64,000 nt of DNA from Luscinia megarhynchos. Lineage: Eukaryota; Chordata; Aves; Passeriformes; Turdidae. The stretch is taken from contig CM067566.1 of NCBI GenBank assembly GCA_034336665.1, positions 27,186,330 to 27,250,329 on the forward strand. Reading direction: 5' to 3'. This document shows, piece by piece, positions 52,300 to 64,000 of this stretch. Position numbers and translations under genes: made by a program. The notes under the pieces are model-generated. The model ran no database searches. It was not told where the DNA came from and worked only from the letters and a program-made list of their open reading frames with translations. Each line of letters begins with the position of its first letter. The first letter of the stretch is position 1.

Positions 52300-53650
52300 A
52301 CATCAAAAGTGTTTGTAATAAACAAGACTTGCTTTTACCAGGAAGTGATGGTTAACACTGTGGTATGACTAAATCTTTAGTCTGTTTTCAGATTTCCCCA
52401 TTATATGTCTATTCCAGCTCAGAAGTAAAAGTTGTCTCTGTTTCACTGGATTCCATGATGTTCTACTTGAGCTTGTGGTACTGAAAAGGCATTAAGAGGG
52501 GAAAAGACTCTCACTTGATCACCAAGTGCCCTTCAGAAGCCCCCCTGTCACTGACAGTCAGGTCAAATGCTCTCCCAGGGAAAGAAAGGAGAAGGAAAGT
52601 AATGTAAAAAAAGCCTTTACTTCTCAACAAGTTATTTAATCAGCTCCAGTTACAGAGTTAAATGATGGTAGTAGTAATAAGACTTACTTTGCATGTACTG
52701 TTGAGGAATTCATGTAGGAAGAAGAGACACAAGTGTTTGAAATACCTGGCTAGCTCTCTGTTGTCATCTGTTAATAATTCACATGGCTCTTTCATTTCTA
52801 TTTTGTGGAGAAAAAGAGAGTAGGCTTGACACAAAGAAGCTCTTAACTTCCTTTGTGAAGGAGTGGGAGTACAGCGTGTCCATTCAGTACAAAGAAAAGA
52901 ATTTACTTCTGTGAAGTTTTCAGACTTTTTTCGTTTTCTTTTTGTAGGCAGCTTCACCAGTGGACTGTGGGAAGGAAACTCTGTTTCTCACGTGGCTTTT
53001 GCACTTGTATTAGCTGTTATTAGTTAAGCCATAAATGAGCTGCAAATCCCAGGCCCAGACTTTCCCAGAATTTGGTGTCTGCTTTTATAGGGAATCATTT
53101 GCTCTACAGTTAGCACCAAGTAAAACGGTGCATTGCTTACACTGGGTTTGTGGTGGATCTCTGTAAAGTACTACCATAGAGGCTTACAAAGCCCTGGCAC
53201 ACGGTTGTAGGGATGAGTCTGATTCAATATCATTGTGACATTTGTCTGAAAGTTGCTGTTCTGGGAAACCTTTGCCTATAACCACTGCCTTGTGTAATTG
53301 AAAAAGGATTAGCTGGATGACAAATGGTTTCTCTCAGGGTACTTGTGTTTCATGGGTGGTATAAAAGCAGAAAGGTAGAGAATACCTACAGTTTGCCAGC
53401 CTTCCAGCTGAAGTGAGTGATGACATTTCTGCATGCTTTGGTGGTCTTGTTCACAGAACCTGCTTCCCTGCTAGGGCTTTATTCTGTCTTTGTTTTAAGT
53501 CCCTTTTCTATCCTAGTATGTGCAATGGTTTCTGAACTCCCTCCTGCTCAACAAACTTACCCTAAGTAAAAAGCAAGTTTTGAAAATATTATGCAATTAA
53601 AATCTTGCCTGTAATATCTTACCTGGAATGTTTATTTCTGTTTCCCTAAG

Positions 53651-53671
53651 AAGGATACATTTTATAGAGAG
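53651..53671 (+). other. 21-nt microexon-like segment (candidate)
   Basis: The segment is preceded by a pyrimidine-rich acceptor (TTTATTTCTGTTTCCCTAAG) and followed by GAG|GTAAGTAT, a near-perfect donor. It is 21 nt long, divisible by three, and open in frame one (Lys-Asp-Thr-Phe-Tyr-Arg-Glu). Neuronal microexons of this size are known in vertebrates, but I cannot link this peptide to any gene and the match may be chance. Confidence 0.18.
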
Positions 53672-53687
53672 GTAAGTATGACTTACC
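53671..53687. repeat. Inverted repeat of splice-donor sequence
   Basis: GGTAAGT (53671-53677) and ACTTACC (53681-53687) are exact reverse complements separated by ATG. A donor-like GGTAAGT therefore reads outward on both strands. Confidence 0.85.
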
Positions 53688-55433
53688 TTACTCCTGCATA
53701 AGTATTAGCAGAAATCTGAAAGATGAGAATGTGAACACAGCTGATTTATATATTCAAAATCTCTCTACTTAGGATAATAATGCTTTTATAGATGGAACAT
53801 GAAGTTTTAATAGCTCATGGGTGGAGACAAACACTACTTGTCTCACCTGGTCATTTGTAGTGAAGGCAGTCATTATTTTTGTCTTTTAATGTTTCTTTCA
53901 GAAAAGCTGGAATGCATGGTCTGCCTGCCTGTCCCCATGGGTCAGGACTGAATTGCAAATTACTTCTCTGCTGCTTGAGCAGACTGGCTGCTGTTGGAAA
54001 TGGGACACTCAGCTATGTGGAATTCTTGTCTGTACTAACCTTGCTATGTCTGCATTCATTTTTCCTAAATTACTAAACAACTTACACTTAATGAGTTTCA
54101 ACTAATTAGTACCTCTTGCTTTGCTATACCTCTAAAATTATACTTCCAGTAAAATGCTTCATGAACTAATTAGACATCTCAACCCAGTTGACTTTTGCCC
54201 TCCTGTTTACTGGTTCCTTACTAGATAGTGAGATTAAAATCTCATTGTTTTACTGCAAAGATGCAATCTCTTCATGTTCTTCTCCCATGAGAGACTACCT
54301 TAAATTCTTACTCTGGAATGCTGCTTCCCTAAATGAGGTGTCCTCTTTATCCTGTGGAGCAGAGTGCCTGTCCCATTTCAGAGCACAGCCTGGAGCAGGG
54401 CTGACCAGCTGCTCTGGCTGCCCTTGTCCCAGCTGGTGGCTGGGGTGCTGGAGGATAATGAGAGGCTGACACTGCCGGGGGTGCTCGGGCATCCCTGAGG
54501 AACAGGTAAAACAAACCTCACTGCTCTGTGGCATGGCCCAGGAGGGCAGGGCAGGGACACACAGCTGCTCACACTGAGGTCAGGTCCTTACAAGCTATGG
54601 CATGGGGCCCATGCCAGCAGAGGAGAGCAAGCCCTGGTTTGGCAAGGCTGCCGTGGAGGCTGTGCCCTTGCCCGTCAATACTTTACAGCCACTTTGTTTT
54701 TCCGTGCTGTGGATCATGGAACAAAAACTGTTTTCAGTAAAAGAAACAAAGCAAAGTAAGCCCCCTTCCCCCTCCAGTTTGGGCTGGCTCTGGTAGAGGC
54801 CAAGTAATGCTGGTGATGCCTCTGTGAGTGTTCCCCAGAGGTCTTCAGAGCTGCTGCTTGGGATCCTGCTGTGCTGTAGGAGCTGTGTTTCCACCATGTC
54901 TGTCAGAGAGTTTGTCTCTTGGGGGCTCTGAGGACTTTTCTATGGGAAGTTTGGTGACAGGCAGTTTAAGTAAACATTTGCTGGGAAGCAACCCAGAATG
55001 CTGTATCATCTGATCCTTCCTGGGACCTTGCATGCATTTTAACAGCCATTCTTTCTTCCCTATTTCTTGGTCCCAGCTAATTACAAATCCTTTGGTTAAG
55101 GGGCTTTTGGCCTCCTTTACAGTGATGTGCAGTGCATGTGGTGTCCATGCAGCAGTGGGCTGCCTTAAGTGCTGAAGCACTGGCCAGCTGGCAAGGCTTG
55201 CAGCTGGCTATCAGTTGCATGGATGTGCAGATCCCCAAGGCACCTTGAGGAGGAGCAGATACAGGTAGATAGCCCCTTTCAGCTTCTATCCAGTGGCCCC
55301 TTGCACTTTGTTTTGAATGTTTCATTTAAATCAAACTGGTGAAAACACTTCCCTCCACTTTTAGAAGAGCTCAGTCAAAATATTTCTGAAAAGCCATTCA
55401 AGTAGCTGTTTATTACAAAGTAGTGGAGGCTGT

Positions 55434-55730
55434 AGCTGTGTTGGGGTGGGTCTCTTCTCTCAGGCAACCAGTGACAGGACAAGAGGATGATCTTCAACTG
55501 AGTCAGGGGAGGTTTAAGCTGGACATTAGGAAGAAGTTCTTCACAGAAGGTTTGATTGAACATTGGAATGGGCTGTACAGGAAGGTGGTGGAGTCACTGT
55601 CCCTGGAGGTGTTAAGGAAAAGACTGAATGTGGCACTCAGTGCCATGGTGTAGTTGACAAGGTGGTGTTAGCTCATAGGCTAGACCTGATCTCAAAGGTC
55701 CTCTCCAACCTAAATGATTCTATTATTCTG
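55434..55730 (+). mobile_element. CR1 LINE 3' portion, sense, second tail type
   Basis: GCTGTGTTGGGGTGGGTCTC, AGGCAACCAGTGACAGGACA, AGGGGAGGTTTAAGCTGGAC, GAAGAAGTTCTTCACAGAAG, ATTGGAATGGGCTGTACAGG, GTGGTGGAGTCACTGTCCCT and GATCTCAAAGGTCCTCTCCA follow in CR1 order, ending ATGATTCTATTATTCTG. The GATCTCAAAGGTC..CCAACC tail differs from the TTGGAACT..CCCTTCCAA tail at 34748, so it belongs to another CR1 subfamily. About 300 bp, 5'-truncated. Confidence 0.95.
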
Positions 55731-55962
55731 CAAAATCTCACTGCTCTCTTATTTTCTCTTGTTTGATTAAGTGGCTATCCAGATACTCTCTGGACTGCCT
55801 TACCATTAGTGAAGCTTTAGGATACAATGTGGGTGATGCCCTTGCAAGAATCTGTTTACCAAACCCAAGTACAGTTATTTTAACACTTTTTAGTCACATA
55901 TTTGACTCTTATTTCCAAAGTGACACCTTAAAAGTAAATAGCAGCTGCCCCCCTGTTAATGA

Positions 55963-55983
55963 ATATATATATACATACATATA
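55963..55983 (+). repeat. Short (TA)n / (CATA)n microsatellite
   Basis: ATATATATATACATACATAT in AT-rich flanks. Confidence 0.85.
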
Positions 55984-58900
55984 ATGCCAGGTATGCATTC
56001 TTCCAGAAGTTTTTTAGTGTTTTCTTCCAAATTCATCAGTGATCTGCTGTATGCAACTACAAGATAAGTTTTACGTATGTGTAAGTGACTGCACTCATTT
56101 TAATTCAGCATTTGTTGGAACATCAATTGATGTGATTTCTCAGGTGATTCAGCAGATCACTTACCATTAGCTAATTTTCAGTTTAGTCTGAAACACTTAA
56201 ACTCAAACTGTTTGTGCAAGTCCATCAGCCAGAGAGCAGATATGTGTAGTATTAACTGTGACTAAAGCAGAACAAATTGCATTTGTTAGGAATAATGTTT
56301 TCTGCAAACACATTGCGAACAATCCATATCCTGAGGTGTGCATCATCTCTCTACCATCAGATAGAGACATACCTGATAAATCAATCCCAACTGAAACCCA
56401 GAATATTTGGAGACTGTCCTATTTTTTTCTGATGTGGTGTGTTCCTTAATTTTAGGGTTAGCCATCAAACAATCTACAGTGTAAGAGCAGGAAAAAGAAA
56501 AGGAGGGAATGTGTTTTTTCTTGTGATTGAGACATATCCTCTGGTGGAAAAATCCTGGAGGAGATTACATTCTGCATTGGCATTACAATGTATTCCTGCC
56601 CCACAACTGGCATTTTTCTTTCTTCCATATAATGTGCAGAACTTAGTCTGAAAAAGTCAAAAAGAGAGGTGAAGGGGTGGGAGAAGCCTAAGCTTAACTT
56701 GTACACCATGTAAAATTGCCTTCCTATTGTTGACAGTGCTGTCATTTCATATATCTAAATTCAATGGTTCTTTCCTCACTGTCCTGGGTGGGTGTTACTG
56801 CACATATGGCTTTTGGGCTTTAGCTCTGCTCTTTAAAAGAATTATCAAGATTAGCACAGTCATTTAGAGCATCAGGATTTTTCTGAAAATGCAGTAGAAA
56901 AGTTGGTACGAGGATCTGGGGGTCTAATATAGGGCCAACACAGAGCCCTGGAATGACTGTTTTTTCATCCAGGACTTTTAGATATGTTACTTTTCCTCTT
57001 CTCTAAGCCCACAGGAGAAAGCAACATCTATGGTTGTTTCCACACTCATATTTGACAAATCTTTCAGAAATGTTTATGTGAGCAAAGTTTCCATTTGGAT
57101 TTATTTTGGAGATGCTTTGCATTGTCTCAGTGTCAAAATACATCACAGAGAGAGAGATGGTCACATAATGGAAACTGATTACCTTTAAACACTTTCATCT
57201 TGTTTATTATATTTGTACTGTCAGAATTCTTTTCAAACCTTCATGTGTTACTGTAACCATAGGTGATGCTTTACAGAGATGGAGTAACACTGACTCAGCT
57301 ACTACTTGTAGTATAGGAAGTTAAGAATAGATACAAAGCAAGTAAAAAGGGTTAAAACTCAGTAGGTGTTCAAATCTCTGGCCCCAGCCCTTTCCCAAAC
57401 CTGCTCTCTGATATTTTTTGCAGTGAGTGGTCATGGACCTTGAGTTTTACAAGTAGAGCAGGAGTATCAGGTGGAAGGGTGTTTATGCAGGGTGTAAAGA
57501 AGTGTGTGATGTCAGAGAAGTTAAGGAAGGGAGATAAATGCAGTTTGGTCAACGTGGCCTTCCTCTGACTCTCACTGTGAACTCCCCTTAACTGGACAGT
57601 CAGGGCACCCAGGGATCCAAATTTGCTTCAGCAGGCAGGAAACAAGTATTGAGAGATTCTGAAATGGACCCCAGCTCCCCCCCACACTAGACAGACAGAC
57701 CCTGGCCATTCCAATGTGGGTAAGAGATGTTTCAGAGAAAGCAGTCTCCTTTCTCAGTGAAGTTTAATCTCGTTCACCTTGTGTGGCTAAATTTGATGTA
57801 TTTCACCAGTATAATGATGATAATGCTTTGTATTCTCAGCACAGTGAGATGATGTGTGGTTAGTGTGATCAGTCACATCCCGGCCTGGAAAATCCTCGCC
57901 TGGAACCAAAACAACATTAAAATAGGAAATAATTTTTTTCTCTTTGCTCTTGCTACCTAAAGGCAAGATGTTTTAAAAGGAAATGTCTGGTTGTCTTAGT
58001 TCAGGAATAGAGAGAGTTATGCTTTTGTGCAAAGGTCATTTTGGGTGTGAATTATTTTAGATGTTTTTAAATGTTTAGGTTTATAAATGCTTGAGTATCA
58101 TCTCTTTATGGCTGCTTCTCTTTTCCTCTTTAATTTTGCTTCTTCATGAGTAATTAATTTTATTCTAGTCTCATAAAATAGAGCAGAGGGGGAGATTTCA
58201 TTTAGCAGCACTGTAGTATGATGGATGTTTTTTTCCATTTTGATGTTTCAGAATTTATAAAGAACCCTTTCTTGATATATCGATTTGAAGTTGAAATCTC
58301 ACTTGGCTGACATTTAAAATAACACTGCTTCTACTTATTAGTGTTATATGTTAATATACTCAGTGTTAGCCAAATAACTGATGGCAAAATACATCCTAGT
58401 GTTCTATGAAGTGAATATTGTAAGTTTTGCAAATATCAGAAGAAAATTATTTGAGATGTTTTATCTTTTAAATATTTTTAGGTAGGTCTAAAAGGTAAAA
58501 TTTCATCAGGTTTCTCTGTTTTCCAGTCAGTAAGTCCCTTCAAGTGATGTCTTGCTCCTCTACTTTTAGTTCTGGAAAGCAAAGGCAAACCAATCACCTC
58601 CCTCTCATTATTCTGTATATTTTGGTACATTGGTGAAAAGATGAGGAATTGAGTCAATTAAAACTCCTTTTCTAAAGCAGATCTAGTGTTTGAGAAAGTT
58701 GCCAGAACTTCAATCTGAAAATTTCCAGTCCTCTTCCTATCACCAGTGGAAAACTGGAGGTGGTATGGATCTAAAAATGCTGACTGGATTTATTTAGAGC
58801 TGGAGGGGCATGAAAAACTGTTCATGTAACACAATCCCTTGCAAGAATGATCTTAGAAATTGTGGTCTGAGTGTAGGACCCTGGTCTGTCAGCAGCCTGT

Positions 58901-59133
58901 GCCAGCCTTGAGGAGGTATAAATGATCTCTGGCAGCTGGGGAGGGGCAGTGGGAGCTGTTTGTCCAGTGCACGTGGTACTCCCTGGACTTTGCACTGCTC
59001 TGACATGGGGCCTCAGGGAAGTAGCTTTGCCTTGGGGAGGTTTATCTTTTCACATGCAGCATGTCCAGGACTCCTTTCAAACAGGAATTTCCCACCTAAG
59101 AAATTAACCTGCTGAAGGGATCCCATGTTCTAC

Positions 59134-59161
59134 CTTTTTTTTTGTTGTTGTTGTTTTTTTC
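59134..59161 (+). repeat. T-rich tract with (GTT)4 core
   Basis: A T run, then GTTGTTGTTGTT, then another T run. Confidence 0.9.
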
Positions 59162-62100
59162 TCTGAGATTGAAATGATGATCCAACATCTTTTTATTGCA
59201 TTGGCATCAAGTGTTTAAAGCAGCTCTGGAAACCTCAGATAAAACCCAGCACACCAAAAGGGTTTCCCATCATTAATAACTTGAGTTAGAAAGCTTGCAC
59301 CAGTAAAAAAAGCTTTCTCCCTTCTGTTACATAATATTTTGTTGGTGAATCAGACGGTCTCTTCCCTTCTAAAAGTCTCACATGCATCACTGCATCCAGA
59401 GCTGTAATAAGCAGGTTTTATCTTATTTGGTGTGTCCTACAGTGCAGCTCAGCATCTCAGTAAACCTATTGCATTTACCTAACCCTTTCTCAAATGTCCT
59501 CATAGATATGAACTCCACTACTCATTCTTACTGTCCTCAGGATGTGAAATCCAACTTTTTTTACACCCTCTGGCAACTCACTGTGTAGCCTGTAACTGGT
59601 GCTTTCCCCTGGAAGAAGGAAACCCTCTTGACCACAGTAGAGTTTGCTCCTGAAGTTCATACTAATTTTCTCATATTATTTTTCCTGCTGGGAATCTCTG
59701 CTATCCCAGCCTACCTCACACATTCCCAAAGTGAATTACCTGCTCCAAGTCTGGTTGTGTTTTTTAGAGGGCAGTGTCTTCTCAGTCCCAAAGGTGCTGC
59801 CCAAGGATGGCAGTGGGATGGATTAAGAAGGCAGAATGTGAGTATTAAAATGAAGGGTTGGATGAATGAGGGTTTCTGACCTCTAGGACCACTCATGATG
59901 CTTGATGAAAGTAGAAGGCACAGAAATTCAAAGACTGGTTGAGAAGATTTTAATTAAAAGATAGGGGAAAAGAGGAGACTAGGAGCTCAGAAGTGACACT
60001 TCTGCTATAGTAAATGAGACTGAAGAAGTGGATACTTACTTAGCTCTAGTCCTTCTTCTTGATGTCATCCAAACATTTTAAAAATTTTATTTACTCCTCC
60101 TCTTCATTTATATTTCTTTGCTGCTTGTAAAGACCATTGTGCCAAGCCTCATGCAGTGGAGGTTACGTCCTTTTACCCTCAAGAGTGTATTTCATTGATG
60201 TATCAAGAGAAGTGTTGAAATAGCTCTTCCCTTGCTCTGGGTGATAAAGCATATTATATGGTGCTTGAACATTAATAGACTCTATTATGATTCATACGTG
60301 TCTCCTAACAGCTGACTGTCTCAGCTATGTATGGTTTCTCTGGAAAATACAGTCTTTGGGAGGAAGAAAAATCACAAAATGGGCTGTTTTTTGTGGAAAT
60401 GTTTTTGTTTCTGCAGATGGCAAGGGAAAAAAGATGTTTCTGGAAAGTAAGATTCACTCTTGCTTCGTTATGGATACTTTAGGTTGTATTACTAGTTTAT
60501 ATCAGGTAATCCAAGAATACCCCACCCTCTCTGGGACAAGGTTTGCAGGAAATAGTATCTGTTGTAAGATCACCTGATACTCTTGGAAAAAAAGGCAAGT
60601 GATGGCCCACTATCTTTCCTTTACTTTGCCTAGGTGTTTCATCAGACCATTGTGGCTGCACCAATTTGACGCCTTTGATAGCTCTCAGTCTTGTTTTCAT
60701 TAATGTTTCTCAGGTATTGATGTTATGTCAGTTGATATTATCTCAGCATAGGACTATTGCATACTGTCAGCTTATGAGTGTTGTGTGCTATCACTAAATG
60801 TCTCACAGAGGTGAAACCATTTCTCAGAAGTTACTTTATTAAATCTTGAGCATCAGTCTTTTTTTTTTTAATGTCAATCTTTATTCCCTGTATGTTCTCC
60901 TAAATGTTTCCTTGGGTTCTTTGGTGTTTGTGCCTGCTTTGTATATCTGGATTGTGTTCATTTATCAAACCCAACTACCTATGGAAGAGAGGGCAATGGA
61001 TTGAGGGCAGGTCATGACGGCAGAAAACGTCCAGAAACCAATTTTCACTGTGGAATCATATGAGCTACCACAGGTACAGAAGCTCACATCTATTTTAAAA
61101 CATGGGAACATGGTTAGGCAGAGCAAAGCTTGCTCTTTTCCTCATCAATCCCAAACAATTTATTTTCCTTTTCTGGAGGAGTGGAAATACCTCTCCAGGG
61201 AGCGCTGAAAATTTATCAGCAAAAACAAGGGTGTCTGGCATATCACAAAAATGGATGCATGAGATGTGGAGTGAGTGGGAAAGCTGGAAGCAAGTGCTAA
61301 TCCAAGTGTGCCCAGAGAAGCTCAATGCCATTAGAACAGACTGGGCAAGGGGGAAGGAAGGCAGCTTTTTTGGTGGGCACCTGAAAAGCAAAGAAGTTTT
61401 TGCAGATGCACAGCCAACCCAAGGCTCAACAGGGCAGAGCTTATTGTAGTGGATTATTGTAAAAAGTGCATTAATAAGCATACCATTAGCTTGAAACTGA
61501 GGTGGTTTTTTTTAATAGTGTTACCAGGAATCTGTACCATAGCAGCCTTTTTCTGTTGTAGAGATGCAATGAGAAATGTTAATCAACTTACCCTCTTAAC
61601 AATATCTTTTAGTCTCCTTTTCCACCTTGGCTGCTTATTGTGCCTGTAGCCCAGTAACCCACATGTCCTCTCTCTGTTACACAGTTCTTAATGCTACATT
61701 GGTATGGATTTCCATTCCCTAAATTCATTATAGAAATGTCTATTCAACTAAATAATTCATATTCTTATTAATCTAGTTTATTATAGCATATTATATAGCC
61801 ATTAAATTCACTAACAAAGAATATAATTTTGGAGACAGCTCCTGTGCAGTATCTCATACTATGAGAAGTGTCATAGACAGCTGCTACATTTCATATAATG
61901 AGCAAAAAAATTCTGTGAAATCTTTGCAAATCCCATTTCAAAACTGGGGCTTGTAAAATCTTGGTCATAATAACTTAAAATTCAAATCAACACTATGAAT
62001 TCTGGTTCTAGTTCTTTTTCCCTCAACAATCATCTTTCTACCCACCAGCTGATGTATGTGCTTGGGCAGCTCTGCTCAGAGATGTCCTGCCCCTCAGCTT

Positions 62101-64000
62101 TCCCCACCCACACTGCTGTGAGTGCCCCCAGCGCTGCAGCAAATAGGAAAAGCTGCAAGGAATCAGCACCTAAGTGTCTCTTCTATGATTATGTGAGTCT
62201 TTCTGTTTCTCATGTGAAGTTTGCTTTGCTTGGAAACTGGTTTTCAGATATTTCTGGGGGCATTGACATCTCCTGTATCCCATCCAGTGGCATAACCTCA
62301 CCCCTGCATGTTGTCTGGGATGCACTACTCACTGCTTTCCCAATAATTTAAATATCTTCCCTCTATAATCACAGTAGTTAATTCTTTGTTTGGGCTGTGC
62401 TTGTGTTGAGGATTCTGTGCTGTTTTTGAAAGGTTCACAGCCTGGGAATCCCAATGGAACTGAGCAGTTTCACTCCAAGCTATTTTATGGGGAATTTTCA
62501 GCCGGCATGTCGATAAGGCTTTGCCAGCTGGAGTCCAAAGGCTGTGCCTGATTTCCTGGCAATAAAGGCCATTGCACCCACCTTCATCTTTCTTGGAGAG
62601 CACGAAAGAGAGAGTGTCAGAGAGACTGTGAGAGCAGAAGCTGCTTCCCTCTCTCACTGGGAGTGCAGGCGCCATGTGCTGCCTGCATGATGCTCTCTGC
62701 CTTAACTGGCTCTGCATGTCTTTGTGCATCTGACAAATTATGTGACAGGTTACAGATTATTCTAATCTGCCCTACTACTCTTCTGGTAGCTGAGAAGGGA
62801 GTGCCTACCATATGTGCTGTGTTATTCTAGCTAGTGTATCCAACCTTGTTTATCTGTTGCCTTTACACCTTATGTTATTCTGTGATTCAAAACTGGTTTA
62901 CTGTTAACTGTTTACAGTGATTTGAACAAGATAGACATGTCAAACAGACAGGAAAAAAGGTTTAATTGCTTATTTCCCCTGGTCTCCTGGGGCTGGATCT
63001 CTAGGATTCCATTAAAGTGATTAAGGAGAGAAGCAAATGACACATGTAAGCTGACTTGTTTCCTGGCTCTCCCAGCAATTGTCCTTGTTGCAAGTTGACA
63101 CCAATGTCCCAACTTTCATCCCTTCCTATGCCATTTTTTTCTCTCAGCAGTAGAGACTGACAGAAGGGATGAGTTGTGTTTGAGAATTACAGATGCAAAA
63201 GGCTTTTGTGGAGAGAATTGTCTGCTGCATTGCTGGTGTTTGGAATACTGTTTGTACTTGTTTTACAGGAAGCATTTCACCCTTCAATATCATCCCACAT
63301 CTCCCTCTGTAAGATCTTGTGAAAAATGTACATAAACAGTCTTTTGTCTCAGCGGTCAGGCATTCCTTCCTTAGAAACCTGGCAGGATGGAGAACACACA
63401 TGCAGCCTGTGAGGGCAGGGTGTTCTTTGGCTTTGGAAGGAGTCACAAAGCCTGATTTAAAGAATTCATGCTTAGTAATGTGACAGCTGTGATGATGGGT
63501 CTGCAGCAAGGAAACAGCTAAGGGACATGTTAAATCACATGGGGAAAAGAAGATCTTGGCTGCAAATAAGTGTGTTGGTTTTCACTCATTTTGATGAAAT
63601 GAAAGCTGTGTTGACCTGTTACATTTCCTCAACACTAGACTCATAGCTGGTGAATCAGTACTGTAGATTTAGAGTCAATGAGGCAATTCACAGTTATATC
63701 TGAAGATCTTGAAAAGAGGAGGGGACGAGAGTAATGTGGATGAATGACATGGCGAGAATCTTTTTTTAAAAATGCTGTAGTTGAATTGATTCATGCAGTA
63801 GATTACATTCACCAGTGAAACTGGCATCATGCAGCTTTCCCTTTTGAAGAAAGCTGAGGAAACAAGCAAGGTGAGAACTCTGAACAAATAACTCTTCTAC
63901 CCAGCCTTGTGTCTGGTACTGATGCTTTCTGTCCTGTACGCTCTACCATTTGATTTATGGTGTTTTGCAGTCAGATTCTGAAGTGTGTAAAGGGCCAGAG

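Larger units (their letters stand above)
35151..55433. other. Long non-coding single-copy stretch, no gene recognised
   Basis: About 20 kb in which I recognise no transposon and no gene. A few GC-richer patches (about 36560-36830, 47130-47290, 47940-48190, 54330-54960, 55040-55300) contain chance-looking overlapping frames. Notable small features listed separately are two perfect hairpins, a 42-bp tandem duplication, a G-quadruplex-type tract, and two exon-like segments flanked by good splice sites. Confidence 0.55.
55731..64000. other. Non-coding single-copy DNA, no gene recognised
   Basis: AT-rich with GC-richer patches at about 57560-57720, 58850-59060 and 62040-62160. Opposed 115- and 128-codon frames at 61095-61481 overlap almost completely and resemble nothing known. 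The block at about 62430-62700 keeps four CpGs in 170 bp and looks conserved-element-like. No transposon is recognised after 55730. Confidence 0.55.

Noticed and set aside
54330..54960. GC-rich stretch as a possible CpG island promoter
   Set aside because: GC content is raised but CpG dinucleotides are very few, so it is not a CpG island. Open frames on both strands look like composition effects.
61095..61481. Fully overlapping 128- and 115-codon frames on opposite strands
   Set aside because: Mutual overlap and the lack of any family resemblance indicate a stop-poor stretch rather than a gene.

Overview
The window looks like nuclear DNA from a bird, most likely a songbird (passerine). It is AT-rich and CpG-poor. 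The only dispersed repeats I can name are CR1 LINE 3' ends, in both orientations, and decayed fragments of endogenous-retrovirus LTRs of a kind I know from songbird genomes. There is no prokaryotic gene organisation: no operons, ribosome-binding sites or long uninterrupted frames. The longest ATG-initiated frame is 170 codons (5495-6007, minus strand) and resembles nothing I recognise.

I cannot support any protein-coding gene, tRNA, rRNA, snRNA or CRISPR array. The window therefore reads as an intergenic stretch or the inside of a very large intron. Layout: 1-6417 is single-copy DNA with three GC-richer patches. 6418-7030 is a composite of two LTR fragments joined head to tail. 7031-9274 is single-copy and contains a CTCF-like motif. 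9275-10478 holds two CR1 pieces. 10976-11073 is a long T/G tract. 11074-24766 is unannotated apart from small repeats. 24767-25275 and 33172-33468 are antisense CR1 copies, and 27256-27311 is a small LTR scrap. 34748-35150 and 55434-55730 are sense CR1 copies of two different 3'-end types. The rest is single-copy sequence with simple repeats, perfect short inverted repeats (39252-39282, 45241-45268), a 42-bp tandem duplication (46218-46300) and a G-quadruplex-type tract (52258-52299).

The items most worth checking are possible regulatory or transcript features that cannot be settled by reading alone. They are a 21-nt microexon-like segment at 53651-53671 with near-consensus splice sites, a non-coding exon-like block at 38341-38475, a CTCF-like site at 8407-8418, the G-quadruplex tract, and a CpG-retaining block near 62430-62700 that looks like a conserved non-coding element. 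I found no evidence for a new multi-gene biological system here.
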